A stretch of DNA of 64,000 nt from DASXIF01 sp036498145 (lineage in GTDB: Bacteria; Actinomycetota; Actinomycetes; Mycobacteriales; Jatrophihabitantaceae), in contig CAVPSV010000002.1 of assembly GCA_963708625.1 (NCBI GenBank), positions 558,001 to 622,000 of the forward strand, given 5' to 3'. Made by a program: the position numbers and the translations under genes. The notes under the pieces are model-generated. The model saw nothing but the letters and a program-made list of their open reading frames with translations, made no database searches and had not been told where the DNA came from. Position 1 is the first letter of the stretch, and the number at the start of each line of letters is the position of its first letter. This document shows, piece after piece, positions 10,636 through 19,595 of the stretch.

Positions 10636-10682
10636 GTCGGCATGAATGTGCTGCTTAGGTGGCTTCGTGATCGGAGACGGTG

Positions 10683-11033
10683 ATGGCGGATCAGATCGTC
10701 GGCCCGACGCAGGACCTGCCGCCTGGCACGGTGCGGGGCGTCGGCAGGTACGCCGTGGGCAACAGCGAGGGTCAGTACTTCGCGGTGACGCGCCGCTGCC
10801 GGCACCTCGGCGCCGATCTTGCCGAGGGGACGATCGACGATAACGGCTGTCTGGTCTGCCCGTGGCACCACAGCGCGTACGACGTCAACACCGGCCGGAT
10901 GGTCCGCGGCCCGCAGGGGATCTTCGCCAAGATCCCCGGTCTCGGCGCCGGCTTCAAGGCTCTGACCCGAGTGCTTCCACTCGGCCGCGCCAGCGTCGTC
11001 GAGCAGGACGGAACCCTGTTTCTTCACCCGTAG
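10683..11033 (+). CDS. Small Rieske [2Fe-2S] protein
   Basis: 116-residue single-domain Rieske protein. The cluster ligands are in CRHLG (Cys-X-His) and CPWHH (Cys-X2-His), spaced as in Rieske ferredoxins and the N-terminal domain of Rieske oxygenases; no catalytic oxygenase domain follows. It could be an electron carrier or a regulatory/ligand protein for a flavoprotein. It follows ltp2 by 47 bp in the same direction, so it may be the last gene of the KstR-controlled igr-type operon. I know of no Rieske gene at this place in Mtb. GTG 10680 directly precedes ATG 10683; ATG is chosen. Confidence 0.85.
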   Translation: MADQIVGPTQDLPPGTVRGVGRYAVGNSEGQYFAVTRRCRHLGADLAEGTIDDNGCLVCPWHHSAYDVNTGRMVRGPQGIFAKIPGLGAGFKALTRVLPLGRASVVEQDGTLFLHP

Positions 11034-11143
11034 CACTCAAGATCGCGTGCGTCGGGATCGAGTAATTGCCTGCCGATGGCCGGTGAGAACGCTTCGATCA
11101 TGGCTTTCTTCCATCTGCTCGACATCTGCGGCGTGGCGCAGTG

Positions 11144-11695
11144 TTACTTCGTGTGCGGTTCGGAGGTGAGCCGGCCTGCCCAGGACGCTTTCGCGCCGGC
11201 GTCACCCACTCGGTAGACCTGCACACCTGTGGCTAGGGCGAGTACGACAAGCAGCGTCGCGGTCGCCCGGTGCAATCCGGTCAGGCGATGTGTCCGGGCG
11301 TACTCCGGCAGATTCGGTGCGAACGTGACGAATCTGCGCTCGAGGCTATTCAGCTTGCCCGAGCGCGTTCGACGTAGCAGGTCGACACCGACGAACGCGG
11401 CGAGCGTGAGCCCGAAGATGGCGGCAAGCGGAAGTAGTTGGTGGGCGAGTGAAACGTGCCGGGCGATCAGTGCGCTGTCGGACACGTGGGATCGCAGCGT
11501 GGACCCGCTGAGGAATGCGAACGGGATCGCGGCGCAGGCGATGAAGCCGACCAGCAGGGTGAGCAGGCTGAAGCCTCGTCGAGTGGCTGGCACAGCAACG
11601 AGAAGTACAGCCCCGAGTACGGCAAGCGGAAGCATCACCACGACGACGTGCACGATCAACACATGCGTGGGCGAGCCGTTGATCGTGACCGGCAT
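11144..11695 (-). CDS. DUF2231-like integral membrane protein
   Basis: 183 residues with four hydrophobic helices (about residues 9-35, 40-62, 84-105 and 140-162). The opening INGSPTHVLIVHVVVVMLPL is the characteristic start of DUF2231 family membrane proteins, in which conserved His residues in helix 1 may bind haem or metal. Function unknown. It stands alone, convergent with the Rieske gene; no operon partner. Confidence 0.7.
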   Translation of the reverse strand: MPVTINGSPTHVLIVHVVVVMLPLAVLGAVLLVAVPATRRGFSLLTLLVGFIACAAIPFAFLSGSTLRSHVSDSALIARHVSLAHQLLPLAAIFGLTLAAFVGVDLLRRTRSGKLNSLERRFVTFAPNLPEYARTHRLTGLHRATATLLVVLALATGVQVYRVGDAGAKASWAGRLTSEPHTK

Positions 11696-11942
11696 TCGGC
11701 TGTCCTCCTGATACCAGCGACGAGGTCTGACCGAGCCGAGCGCCGCTTGGCGCGATGGCCGGTGCGAGCAGCACTACCTGGCTCCTCGGCTGAGTATGAA
11801 TCGCGGGACAGATGGCAGCCGGTTCACGCACAGCGCGACGCCAGGATCAGAACCGGACGAACCGTGGAACCTCGTCCCGACTGTGTCGGCTTAGCCCTGG
11901 CCCGCATGCGAGCCACGTGTTGCCGGCCACGGTCAACCACAA

Positions 11943-12689
11943 TCAGCCGGAATCCGACGCGGTAGCCGAGCCTTCCGCGCGGGAGACGAGGACGCGCAAC
12001 CCACGCCGAGCGAGCATGCCGCACAACACTGCGGCCGGGAGTTCGAGGAACACCGCGGACAGAATCGCCTGTACGTGTGCCGAACCCGCAGCCGCGGTCG
12101 TGACGTCGAACCATGCGTCCACCATCAGCAGCGTCGACCCGGCGGTCGCTATCAGGACCACCTTCGGGTTGCGGCGCTGCACCAGCCAGCCGGTTCGGGC
12201 GAGCACCAGAATCAGCGCCACGTCGAAGAAGACCCACGTGCCGCGGTAGTGCTCGCTGACACTGCGCCGGGGCAGGCTGACCGCGAGATACACCGTCCAC
12301 GGCACCAAGGCGCCGGCGAACCCGATGTAGAGATGTGGAATCCAACGGCTGATCGCAGCCCACCACACGTCGCTCCGGGGTGGTTTCACGTCCTGCTTGA
12401 GCGATATGCCCAGGTCGGGCCTGACAAGGGAGGCGATGTAACGCGGCCATATCTGGGCTGCGTGACATGAGAAGCTGACGACCTCGCCCTCCGAAGCGGT
12501 GAACGAGCGTTCGGAACTCAGCTGTCGACCGGCGCGCAATCGCAGCGTGTGAGGTCCCGGCTCGACCGCCAGTTCGTCGAAGTGCTGATGGGCGATGGTC
12601 GCGACGACTACACCGTCGAGCAAGATCTCGAACGGACTCGGCCGAAACTCAAATCCGCCCCTCGTCAATGCGAGTCTTGCCGTCGCCAT
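11943..12689 (-). CDS. Unknown membrane protein with N-terminal beta-sandwich-like domain
   Basis: 248 residues from ATG 12689, chosen because GGGAGTA-like purine-rich sequence precedes it and the in-frame ATGs/GTGs further upstream would run into the divergent promoter. Residues 1-85 look like a small beta-rich domain (FEILLDGVVVATI, VEPGPHTLRLRAG) similar in style to PEGA-type repeats; residues 115-240 contain four hydrophobic segments. No family is recognised. Divergent from the DUF2269-like gene, with only about 65 bp between them. Confidence 0.6.
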   Translation of the reverse strand: MATARLALTRGGFEFRPSPFEILLDGVVVATIAHQHFDELAVEPGPHTLRLRAGRQLSSERSFTASEGEVVSFSCHAAQIWPRYIASLVRPDLGISLKQDVKPPRSDVWWAAISRWIPHLYIGFAGALVPWTVYLAVSLPRRSVSEHYRGTWVFFDVALILVLARTGWLVQRRNPKVVLIATAGSTLLMVDAWFDVTTAAAGSAHVQAILSAVFLELPAAVLCGMLARRGLRVLVSRAEGSATASDSG

Positions 12690-12754
12690 GCGGTACTCCC
12701 TATAAAGTCGCGCCGAGTTTGCTCCTGGCATCAGCCAAGTACACAATCCGCCCC

Positions 12755-13339
12755 ATGCATCTCTACGACGTCGTCCTGTTCGTGCACATCCTGACGCTCC
12801 TCGCTGCGATCGGCCTCGGGACCACCTTGCATCACGCCGAATGGTCGACCCGCCAGGCGACCACAGTGGGCGAATTGCGGACGATCACCGGCGTCTATCG
12901 CCGAGGCAACCTGTTCCCGATTCTGATCATCCTGCTGTTCGGGGAAGGGGCGTGGCTGTTGCAGCTGTCGAGAAGGCAGGACGAAGCCTTCCACTTCGGG
13001 GATGCGTGGGTCTGGACCGCCATCGTCGCGCTGGCGATCTTGATGGTGTCCGGCGGGGCGATTCTAGGACGGGAGGCGTCCAAGTACTCGACGTTGCTGG
13101 CGGCCACGCCCGACGGACCGATTACCCCAGAGGTGCGCGCCGCGACCTTCACGACCAGCACGTGGGCGGCCAGTCACATGAACACGTTCCTGGCTCTGGC
13201 GGTGGTCTTCAACATGGTGACCAAGCCCTCCGACGACGCAACCGCCATCGTGGTTCTCGTGGTCGGCATGGTGGTCGGCGCGCTGATCGGGATCGCCGGT
13301 GCCCGCGGCCGATCGGTCGCGACGACCGTGGGTGACTGA
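12755..13339 (+). CDS. Predicted integral membrane protein (DUF2269-like)
   Basis: 194 residues starting MHLYDVVLFVHILTLLAAIG at ATG 12755; an in-frame upstream start at 12668 would overlap the divergent gene and adds a non-hydrophobic tail, so it was not used. Four to five transmembrane helices are evident (residues 5-25, 47-66, 82-101, 135-155, 163-182), with the conserved-looking VHI and SHMNTFLAL patches. It resembles DUF2269 membrane proteins, which have no known role. No link to steroid metabolism is visible. Confidence 0.6.
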   Translation: MHLYDVVLFVHILTLLAAIGLGTTLHHAEWSTRQATTVGELRTITGVYRRGNLFPILIILLFGEGAWLLQLSRRQDEAFHFGDAWVWTAIVALAILMVSGGAILGREASKYSTLLAATPDGPITPEVRAATFTTSTWAASHMNTFLALAVVFNMVTKPSDDATAIVVLVVGMVVGALIGIAGARGRSVATTVGD

Positions 13340-13736
13340 TCGCGCAGAGTGCCGGGCCGTGAACGGGAATGCGCTGATCTGGACACCGAGTCCGGGGGCG
13401 GCCGCCGTCTGAAAGGCGCATAGGGCCGGTTCCTGGAACGCACTCACCCTCACTTCCGCCACCGATGTTTTCAGCGCCGCACTCACGGCCGAAGCATTCA
13501 GAGGACATCCGTCCGCCGCCACACGACGTCTGGTAACCGATGTCCCGGGCACCGTCGCAGCCACGGGGCCGCCGCTCGACCCGCTGGACCCGCACCCGGA
13601 GATGTACGGATGATTCCTGGCGGTTCACACGGTGACCATGTGCCCCAGCTGGTTGGCATTTGCGCACCGAAGGAACCGATTCGGGCCGGTTCAGCGAACC
13701 CATGTGTAGTCGGTCAACACAGATCGGGAGAGCGAC
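13340..13736. other. Intergenic stretch, no supported gene
   Basis: Nearly 400 bp between the membrane protein and a weak small ORF. Both strands hold only short Arg/Pro-rich frames with no domain, no convincing ribosome site and no RNA-like structure that I could identify. Confidence 0.5.
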
Positions 13737-13991
13737 ATGACGGTTCGCAATCGCATGCACAACATCGGAATGGCGTTGTTTGGACCTGCGCCCTCAGGCC
13801 CGTACGGACCGCCTGTTGCACCACCAGCCCCGCGGCCGCGAGACCTTCGGGGCAGGATTCTCCGAGGCCGCAAGCTCGCCGACTTCACGCGTCTCGCTGA
13901 GTTGGCAAGAGCGACCTCGATTAGCGGTGTCGAGCAGGCTCGACTCTCAATCGAGTCCGCCTTCGACGGCTTCCCAGCTGCTTCGGCTTAG
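13737..13991 (+). CDS. Possible small hypothetical protein
   Basis: 84 residues, start ATG 13737 preceded by GGGAGAG at a good distance. Contains a Pro/Gly-rich stretch (GPAPSGPYGPPVAPPAPRP) followed by a basic and amphipathic C-terminal half. The composition is odd for a folded domain, and no family is recognised. Could be a spurious frame in GC-rich DNA. Confidence 0.3.
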   Translation: MTVRNRMHNIGMALFGPAPSGPYGPPVAPPAPRPRDLRGRILRGRKLADFTRLAELARATSISGVEQARLSIESAFDGFPAASA

Positions 13992-14307
13992 GGCCGAAAC
14001 ACCCTGTGACCCCGCTGGCGACCGTGAGTGCAGTGCGTTCATGGCGATCTGCGTCGTGCGGGAGTTACGGGCGATTGACTGATGACGCTGCTGGTGTCGA
14101 CGCGCAGCGCCGGCATCGCGTCGCGCGAAGTTGGCTGACCGGGCACAGTCGTTCCTGACTCGTTTGGCCAGCGACCCGATGCGGGTATCGACAGCATCAG
14201 CAGCTTCCCGACACGTCGCCTGCCGGTGTCACGAACGGACGTGGTCCGATGGCACGACGCTTCCAATTGATGATCTGTCACCCATCGCCAAGCCAGACCC
14301 TGACGAC
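13992..14307. other. Intergenic stretch, nothing recognised
   Basis: About 316 bp preceding the decayed iron permease. Base composition is slightly lower in GC than the steroid genes. No frame with domain similarity, no operator-like palindrome and no obvious RNA. Confidence 0.4.
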
Positions 14308-14641
14308 ATGCCTAGTGCCGTCCGTGGCAAGGTCGGCGCCTTCGACCGTTTCGCCGGGGGGAGTCGAGCATCGCCAGTCGGGCATTGTTTTTCGCGGGAT
14401 GCGTCGCCCTGATCAATGTCTGGGCGCCGACGTTCACCTGATGGTGGCGTTGCTGGAGAACTCGCACACCCGAAGCGATCGGGCCACCCAGCACAAGCTG
14501 AACGCGGTCGCCGACGGGCTGGCCGACCTGATGGCCTACCTGGCTCCACACGATCAGGACAGGCGACTGGAGAACGACCTACACGAACTTCGACTAGCTG
14601 TGGGGCTAGAAACTCGCGAAACCACCAAACACCGGGACTGA
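14308..14641 (+). pseudogene. Low-affinity iron permease family remnant
   Basis: Three frames together spell the parts of a low-affinity iron permease (Iron_permease family). ATG 14308 begins MPSAVRGKVGAFDRFAG in frame 1; the next frame continues ASRALFFAGCVALINVWAPTF (first membrane helix) up to a TGA near 14430; the third frame gives LMVALLENSHTRSDRATQHK and LADLMAYLA, the conserved cytoplasmic motif region. The segment that normally lies between them (about 20-25 residues, part of a second helix) is missing, so this is both frameshifted and internally deleted, unlike the single-base errors elsewhere. Recognition rests on the DRFAG, WAPTF and QNSxxRSDxAxQHKLN-type signatures of the family. 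Confidence 0.65.
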
Positions 14642-14729
14642 GCCGCCCGGGTCCAAGCATCTCGTCGGCGGCCACCGAGCACACGACGAGTGACGCTGGT
14701 ACGGATGGGCCGTTGCTACGGTAGCTACC

Positions 14730-15497
14730 GTGCCCGGTGGCGGCGTTGAGACTTACCGATCCGCGTTTGCACGTCGCAGCGTCTCGATGGCCATGTCCAA
14801 TCAGACCACGGTGGATGAGCCTGGCATGTGTGGAGTACTCGGCTCGAGCGACTCTCCTCGGGGGCGACTGCTGATAACCGACGATCGGTCGGTGTCCATG
14901 CTCGAAGGGCTGATGCCCGATCTTCCCGTCCAGATCGTCAACGTTTTCGAGGAAGCACGACGTTGTCGCGAGCTCATCGAGCAGGTCGGATGGGACGGCG
15001 AGGAAGCGACAGCCATGATCTGTCCAGACCTCGCCGTCATCCCCGTCCGTGAGCTGCCTTGGGGCCTCGCGATCCGCCCGGTCCACCGCACGTCCGGCGA
15101 TCCCAGCCATGGGGTGCCGCTCGAACTAGCCGCTGCAGCTTGTCTACGGGCCGACCCCCACACTGCCAGCCTTCCACTACCCGCTTTCATCACTTTTCTG
15201 CAGTCGCTGCCCCCGACCACTCGGCTCCTCGCGGCGACCGACGACCAGAACCACGTGCGCGCCACCTCCGGCTCCAGCGCCCTCGGACCAGATGCCAATG
15301 CATACTTCGTCAGCACCGACGAACAGTGGCGCGGCCGAGGTTTCGCCACTGCCATGACTGCCGCCGCCCTGACCTGGGCGCGTGGGGCCGGCGCTCGAAA
15401 GGCCTCGCTCGATGCCAGCCCAGCCGGATTGCCGATCTACCTGCGGCTCGGCTTCGAAGCCGTAAGCGCCGCCCGAATATTCACCCGCTTCGCGTAG
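14730..15497 (+). CDS. GNAT family N-acetyltransferase
   Basis: 255 residues from GTG 14730 (an internal ATG at 14787 is also possible). The acetyl-CoA binding core is C-terminal: VSTDEQWRGRGFATAMT (motif A, Q/RxxGxG/A as RGRGFA) at about residues 193-209, then LTWARGAGARKASLDASPAG and IYLRLGFEAV. The N-terminal 120 residues show no recognised motif but could form a second, degenerate GNAT fold. Substrate unknown. Stands alone in the accessory stretch; the strong open frame on the opposite strand is a shadow. Confidence 0.75.
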   Translation: MPGGGVETYRSAFARRSVSMAMSNQTTVDEPGMCGVLGSSDSPRGRLLITDDRSVSMLEGLMPDLPVQIVNVFEEARRCRELIEQVGWDGEEATAMICPDLAVIPVRELPWGLAIRPVHRTSGDPSHGVPLELAAAACLRADPHTASLPLPAFITFLQSLPPTTRLLAATDDQNHVRATSGSSALGPDANAYFVSTDEQWRGRGFATAMTAAALTWARGAGARKASLDASPAGLPIYLRLGFEAVSAARIFTRFA

Positions 15498-15775
15498 CAG
15501 CTCGTTTACCTACGGCCTCCCGGACACGTCGAATCCTGACCAAACGTCATCGGAAGTTCCGTGCCCTACCCGCGGCACGTCCGGTCGTTCAGAGGACGCT
15601 CACGCGCGATGCACGAACCGGAAGTAAAACGCGCCGAACAGCAGGACGATCCCGATATTTGCGTAATCGCATTGATGAACTATGTGGTGGCCGGCGGGTT
15701 CGAGTCAGCCAGGGAATGTGGGAGCGCACCTAGCCGCTGAGCGGAGACCGCCGGCCATGTGTACGACGTCGGCGT

Positions 15776-16339
15776 TCAGTCGTCGGCTGCCCGCGCGTGA
15801 TAGATGAAGTCGACGGGCTTCCCGTCCGCACCGGTTCCTGTTTTGTGCCATGACACTCCACCGCTGACGCTGTGTTTCAGTTCCCAACCCCTCTTCTCCG
15901 CGATCGCTGTGACCTTCTTCGCGACATCCGCCGGGATGTCCTTGGCGCCGGACTTATTTCCCGGTCTCGGGCTCCCCCACCAGGCGCCGCGGCCTCTTCC
16001 CCCCGGGCACTTGGCGTCCTTCCACGCCTTCAACTGCTTCGCCATGTCCTTGAGAATCAGTTCAACCTCGCCAGGCGGGGCTGCGGGAGTCGTTGCCGCG
16101 GCAGGTACATTCGGCCTTACGCCGTTCTTCGTCTGGAGAGCCGTCCAGGCGGCACTGAACTGCGGGTTGATTCTCTCACCACTGAGTGCGAAGGATTTCA
16201 CGTCGGCCAATGGGCGGACCTTAAAATTCTTGGGCTTCAAGCTGGCCGCCGGCGTGTTGTGGGGCAGCAGCTGAGTGCCCCGGTCCCAGGCGTACTTTGC
16301 GGCGTCGACAACGGTTTTGACATCAGCAGGTGTGGTCAT
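15776..16339 (-). CDS. Hypothetical protein, Lys/Ala/Pro-rich middle
   Basis: 187 residues from ATG 16339, which follows a GAGGGGG purine run. The N-terminal part (TPADVKTVVDAAKYAWDRG) is helical, the middle is an Ala/Pro-rich linker (PAAATTPAAPPGE), then an amphipathic helix and a C-terminal region rich in Gly/Lys ending with a beta-like IYHARAADD. No membrane segment or signal peptide. Not recognised. The IS30-family element sits 200 bp upstream of its start. Confidence 0.55.
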   Translation of the reverse strand: MTTPADVKTVVDAAKYAWDRGTQLLPHNTPAASLKPKNFKVRPLADVKSFALSGERINPQFSAAWTALQTKNGVRPNVPAAATTPAAPPGEVELILKDMAKQLKAWKDAKCPGGRGRGAWWGSPRPGNKSGAKDIPADVAKKVTAIAEKRGWELKHSVSGGVSWHKTGTGADGKPVDFIYHARAADD

Positions 16340-16538
16340 CAGAAGGCCCCCTCGGAAGTGATCAACAAGCCGCTGTCGCCGCATTTTTCGCCTGCTGTGA
16401 ACGGCAGTCAATACCCAATCCGAACCGTCTCGATCGTCGAGACCGACCACGGCTTCCTTCTGGTTCGCGGCGCCATCCGGCGATCAACTGCACGGCCTCG
16501 GCAGATCCAGTCGTAGCCGCTCATCGGGGCGGTCTCAA

Positions 16539-16558
16539 GGGGTCAGCGCAACACTTCC
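16539..16558 (+). repeat. IS30-family left inverted repeat
   Basis: GGGGTCAGCGCAACACTTCC, matching the right end in 16 of 20 positions with the core GGTCANCGCAACAC conserved. It ends 19 bp before the transposase start. Confidence 0.75.
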
Positions 16559-16577
16559 TTGATCTGAGGAGGTTGCG

Positions 16578-17731
16578 GTGACTCGTGTGGCGTGGTCGAG
16601 ATTGACGCCGGAAGAGATCGATGCGATCTGGGAACGGCTGGTGACGGGTCAGGCGGCGAAGCCGGCCGCGCGTGAGCTCGGGCTGTCGACGGGGACGGTG
16701 CGGGCGTACCTGATGCGGTGCGGTGGCATCAGACCGCAGCCGCGGCATCGAGGTCGTGTGCGGTTACGGCTGGAGGAGCGAGAAGAGATCTCCCGCGGCC
16801 TGGCTGCGGGGCTGTCGCTACGAGCCATCGCGGTCGGGCTGGGTCGCGCGCCTTCGACGGTAAGCCGCGAGGTTTCGGCTCATGGTGAGCGTCGGCGGTA
16901 TCGGGCGCTGCCTGCCGATCGTGAGGCGTGGAAGCTCGCGACCCGGCCAAAGCAGTGCAGACTGGCGGGCAACGTCGAGCTGCGTGACATCGTTGAGGGC
17001 AAGCTACGGCTGCGCGGGTCACCGCAACAGATCAGCGGTTGGCTCAGGCGCACGTATCCGAACCAGCCGGAGATGCAGGTGTCACACGAGAGCATCTACC
17101 GCACCCTGTTCGTGCAGTCGCGTGGCGCGCTGCGCCAGGAACTGACGCAGTATCTGCGCACCGGGCGGGTGTTGCGACGGCCGAAGGGGGTGCGGCTTCC
17201 TGACGGTCGTGGTGGTCGCCCGAACACGCTGCACATCTCCGAACGGCCCGCCGAAGCTGACGACCGTGCGGTGCCCGGCCACTGGGAAGGCGACCTGGTG
17301 TTCGGCAAGGGAATGAGCCCCGTCGCGACGTTGGTCGAACGATCCACCCGATATCTAATGCTCGTCGCGCTACCGGACGGCAACCACAAAGCCGACGCGG
17401 TCGCCGACGCGCTCGCCGCGGTCGTGACCACACTGCCGAGCAAGCTGGCGAAGTCACTGACCTGGGACCTTGGCCACGAGATGGCTCAACACCGACGCTT
17501 CAGCGACGAGACCGGCATGACCGTCTACTTCTGCGATCCGAAGTCACCCTGGCAGCGCGGCAGCAACGAGAACACCAACGGGCTGCTGCGCCAATACCTG
17601 CCCCGCGACTCAACTTCCGCCAGCTCACCCAAGCCGACTTCGACACCATCGCCGCCGAACTCAACGATCGCCCTCGACAGACCCTCGGCTTCCCGACACC
17701 ATCAGAAGCACTAGCCGAGGTGTTGCGTTGA
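16578..17731 (+). CDS. IS30-family transposase, 3' frameshift
   Basis: DDE transposase. N-terminal helix-turn-helix regions (residues 9-55 with RLTPEEIDAIWERL, and 60-100 with LRAIAVGLGRAPSTVSREV) bind the ends. Catalytic residues: Asp in GHWEGDLVFG, Asp in LTWDLGHEMAQH and Glu in RGSNENTNGLLRQYL. GTG 16578 is the start after a GAGGAGG site. The frame breaks near 17605 just after LRQYLPR; the original tail (LTQADFDTIAAELNDRPR, LGFPTPSEALAEVL) continues in another frame to TGA 17729. The element may be inactive if the frameshift is real, because the tail follows the catalytic Glu. Confidence 0.9.
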
Positions 17732-17735
17732 CCGC
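17716..17735 (-). repeat. IS30-family right inverted repeat
   Basis: Reverse complement GCGGTCAACGCAACACCTCG pairs with the left end. The transposase stop lies inside this repeat. Confidence 0.75.
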
Positions 17736-17854
17736 CTGAACTCGCAGGCATGAGCGGATGCATCTACCGATCATCGGCGCGGCGTCAACGACGAGAACAA
17801 CCTGCGGAGCACCGCGGTTCTTGTGGCCGGCCGATGACCTGTCCGAGTTGCCGG

Positions 17855-18277
17855 TTATCGGGTGCGGATCGATGCGGCGCTCATCGTGGGTTCCGTGCCC
17901 CAACCGAGCCTGCCTCGGGCGATGTAAAGCGCCCACAACACCAACGGGATCTGGAGGGGCAACCGTCCGTACGCCACGATCTTGCTGCCGTCGCCTTGCC
18001 AGGCATGGACCGCCATGTCGATATTGGCGGGGAAGACGACCACGAACAGCGCGGCCGAGGCCCAGCCAGCCGAGCGACGCGTTTGCGGCACGAGCAGCCC
18101 GACCGCGCAGGCCAGTTCGCCGACGCCACTGAGCCGCACCCAAAAGGCCGGCGAACCAAGGAAATGAGGCACGATCGACTCGAACCCGCGCGGTGATACG
18201 AAATGCCACGTGCCGGTCGTCAGCAGCAGCGCGGCAAGCCCGACGGCGGCAGCCGAGACGCGTGCGCACAGGTTCAT
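17855..18277 (-). CDS. DoxX-like membrane protein
   Basis: 140 residues starting ATG 18277. Four hydrophobic helices (about 8-26, 47-64, 72-90, 103-121). The segment GTWHFVSPRGFESIVPHFLG matches the conserved loop after helix 1 in DoxX/DoxX-like proteins. Such proteins are implicated in redox or thiol homeostasis, but no role can be read here. Longer in-frame starts up to 18775 lie opposite the aldo/keto reductase and were rejected. Confidence 0.75.
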   Translation of the reverse strand: MNLCARVSAAAVGLAALLLTTGTWHFVSPRGFESIVPHFLGSPAFWVRLSGVGELACAVGLLVPQTRRSAGWASAALFVVVFPANIDMAVHAWQGDGSKIVAYGRLPLQIPLVLWALYIARGRLGWGTEPTMSAASIRTR

Positions 18278-18419
18278 CCCTCTGATGGTGCTCCGGATGC
18301 CAAATCCGACGCCGCTTGAGTGCGAGCGCACTCGGCTGGGCACCTCACCCACCCGAGGACCGGACCAGATCGACAGCCCTCGGGCGCAGGTCGCCTGCTG
18401 GCGCATGGTGCAGTTCTGT

Positions 18420-19415
18420 CTACCAGGCGTAGTGCTCGGGCGCGGTCCGGTAGCCGGGGAAGATCTCATCGAGTCGAGCGAGTGCCTTCTCATCGAGGTC
18501 CACGTCGAGCGCTCGCACCGCGGCGTCGAGTTGTTCCTGAATTCGGGGGCCGACGATCGGGGCGGTGACGGCGGGTTGGTGCAACAGCCAGGCCAGCGCG
18601 ATGTCGCCGGGTTCGTGGCCGAGCTCGGCGGCGAAGTCTTCGTAGGCCTGGATCTGCGGCCGCTTGGCCTCGACGGTCGCCGATGCGCGGCCCTCGAGCC
18701 GCCGCTTGCCATCGCGGTCCTTGCGCAGCACCCCGCCGAGCAAGCCGCCGTGCAGGGGAGACCAGGGGATGACACCGAGGCCGTAGTGCTCGGCAGCCGG
18801 GATCACCTCGAGCTCGATGTCGCGGTTGATCAGGTTGTAGAGCGATTGCTCGCTGGACAGGCCGATCAGGTTGTGCCGCTTGGCGGATTCCTGCGCTTGC
18901 GCAATGTGCCAGCCGGCGAAGTTGCTGCTGCCGACGTAGAGGATCTTGCCCGCGGTGACGGCCACATCGATGGCTTGCCAGATCTCATCCCACGGTGTGG
19001 CCCGGTCGATGTGGTGGAACTGGTACAGGTCGACGTAGTCGGTCTGTAGCCGCGCCAAGCTGGCATCCAGCGCACGCCGGATGTTGAGGGCCGACAGCTT
19101 GCCCTCGTTGGGCCAGTCACCCATGTCGCCGTAGACCTTCGTGGCCAGCACTGTCCGCTCCCGGCGCCCTCCACCCTGAGCGAACCACCGCCCGATGATC
19201 TGTTCCGTCGAACCCTTACCTTCGCCGTGGCCGGATGTGCCCGCAGACCGCAAGCCGTACGCGTTCGCGGTGTCGAAGAAGTTGATGCCGTAGTCGTGCG
19301 CTGCATCCATGATCGCGTGCGCGTCGGCCTCGCTGGTCAACGGGCCGAAGTTCATCGTGCCCAGGCACAGGCGGGAAACGGTCAGGCCGGAACGGCCGAG
19401 GTGGGTGAACTCCAT
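18420..19415 (-). CDS. Aldo/keto reductase
   Basis: 331 residues, NADPH-dependent (beta/alpha)8-barrel oxidoreductase of the YajO/potassium-channel-beta-like branch. Catalytic tetrad visible: Asp and Tyr in FFDTANAYG, Lys in LATKVYG, His in YQFHHIDR; cofactor-loop features SNFAGWHI and SLYNLINR follow. Start ATG 19415 (MEFTHLGRSGLTVSRLCLGT) is the classic N-terminus; a GTG upstream is less likely. Substrate unknown; steroid ketones are conceivable but unsupported. Confidence 0.9.
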   Translation of the reverse strand: MEFTHLGRSGLTVSRLCLGTMNFGPLTSEADAHAIMDAAHDYGINFFDTANAYGLRSAGTSGHGEGKGSTEQIIGRWFAQGGGRRERTVLATKVYGDMGDWPNEGKLSALNIRRALDASLARLQTDYVDLYQFHHIDRATPWDEIWQAIDVAVTAGKILYVGSSNFAGWHIAQAQESAKRHNLIGLSSEQSLYNLINRDIELEVIPAAEHYGLGVIPWSPLHGGLLGGVLRKDRDGKRRLEGRASATVEAKRPQIQAYEDFAAELGHEPGDIALAWLLHQPAVTAPIVGPRIQEQLDAAVRALDVDLDEKALARLDEIFPGYRTAPEHYAW

Positions 19416-19595
19416 ATCTCCAGACTGCCGCGCTCGCGCCGCATCCGTCCACCGCATGTGCGCAGACAGCCAGCGACGCGTTCGGCGTGATCAACGACCG
19501 ACGTCCCGGCGTAGAATCCATCCACGACACGGCGATGATCCACTGCTAGCGTGAGCCGCCTGGGGCGCGGGTGGCCCCGCGAGGAGGAGGTACGC

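Larger units (their letters stand above)
16539..17735 (+). mobile_element. IS30-family insertion sequence
   Basis: About 1.2 kb element defined by imperfect 20-bp terminal inverted repeats (left 16539-16558, GGGGTCAGCGCAACACTTCC; right 17716-17735, whose reverse complement is GCGGTCAACGCAACACCTCG; 16 of 20 match) flanking one transposase gene. No clear 2-3 bp target duplication is seen directly outside these ends. It lies in the accessory region, away from the catabolic operons. Confidence 0.85.

Noticed and set aside
15498..15775. 43-codon frame at 15609-15740 and a hydrophobic minus-strand fragment ending ...VLLFGAFYFRFVHR in the same gap
   Set aside because: No ribosome site or start for the fragment and no family match; too short to support.
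16531..17740. Target-site duplication of the IS30 element
   Set aside because: Bases directly outside the two inverted repeats do not match; the exact ends are uncertain because the repeats are imperfect.
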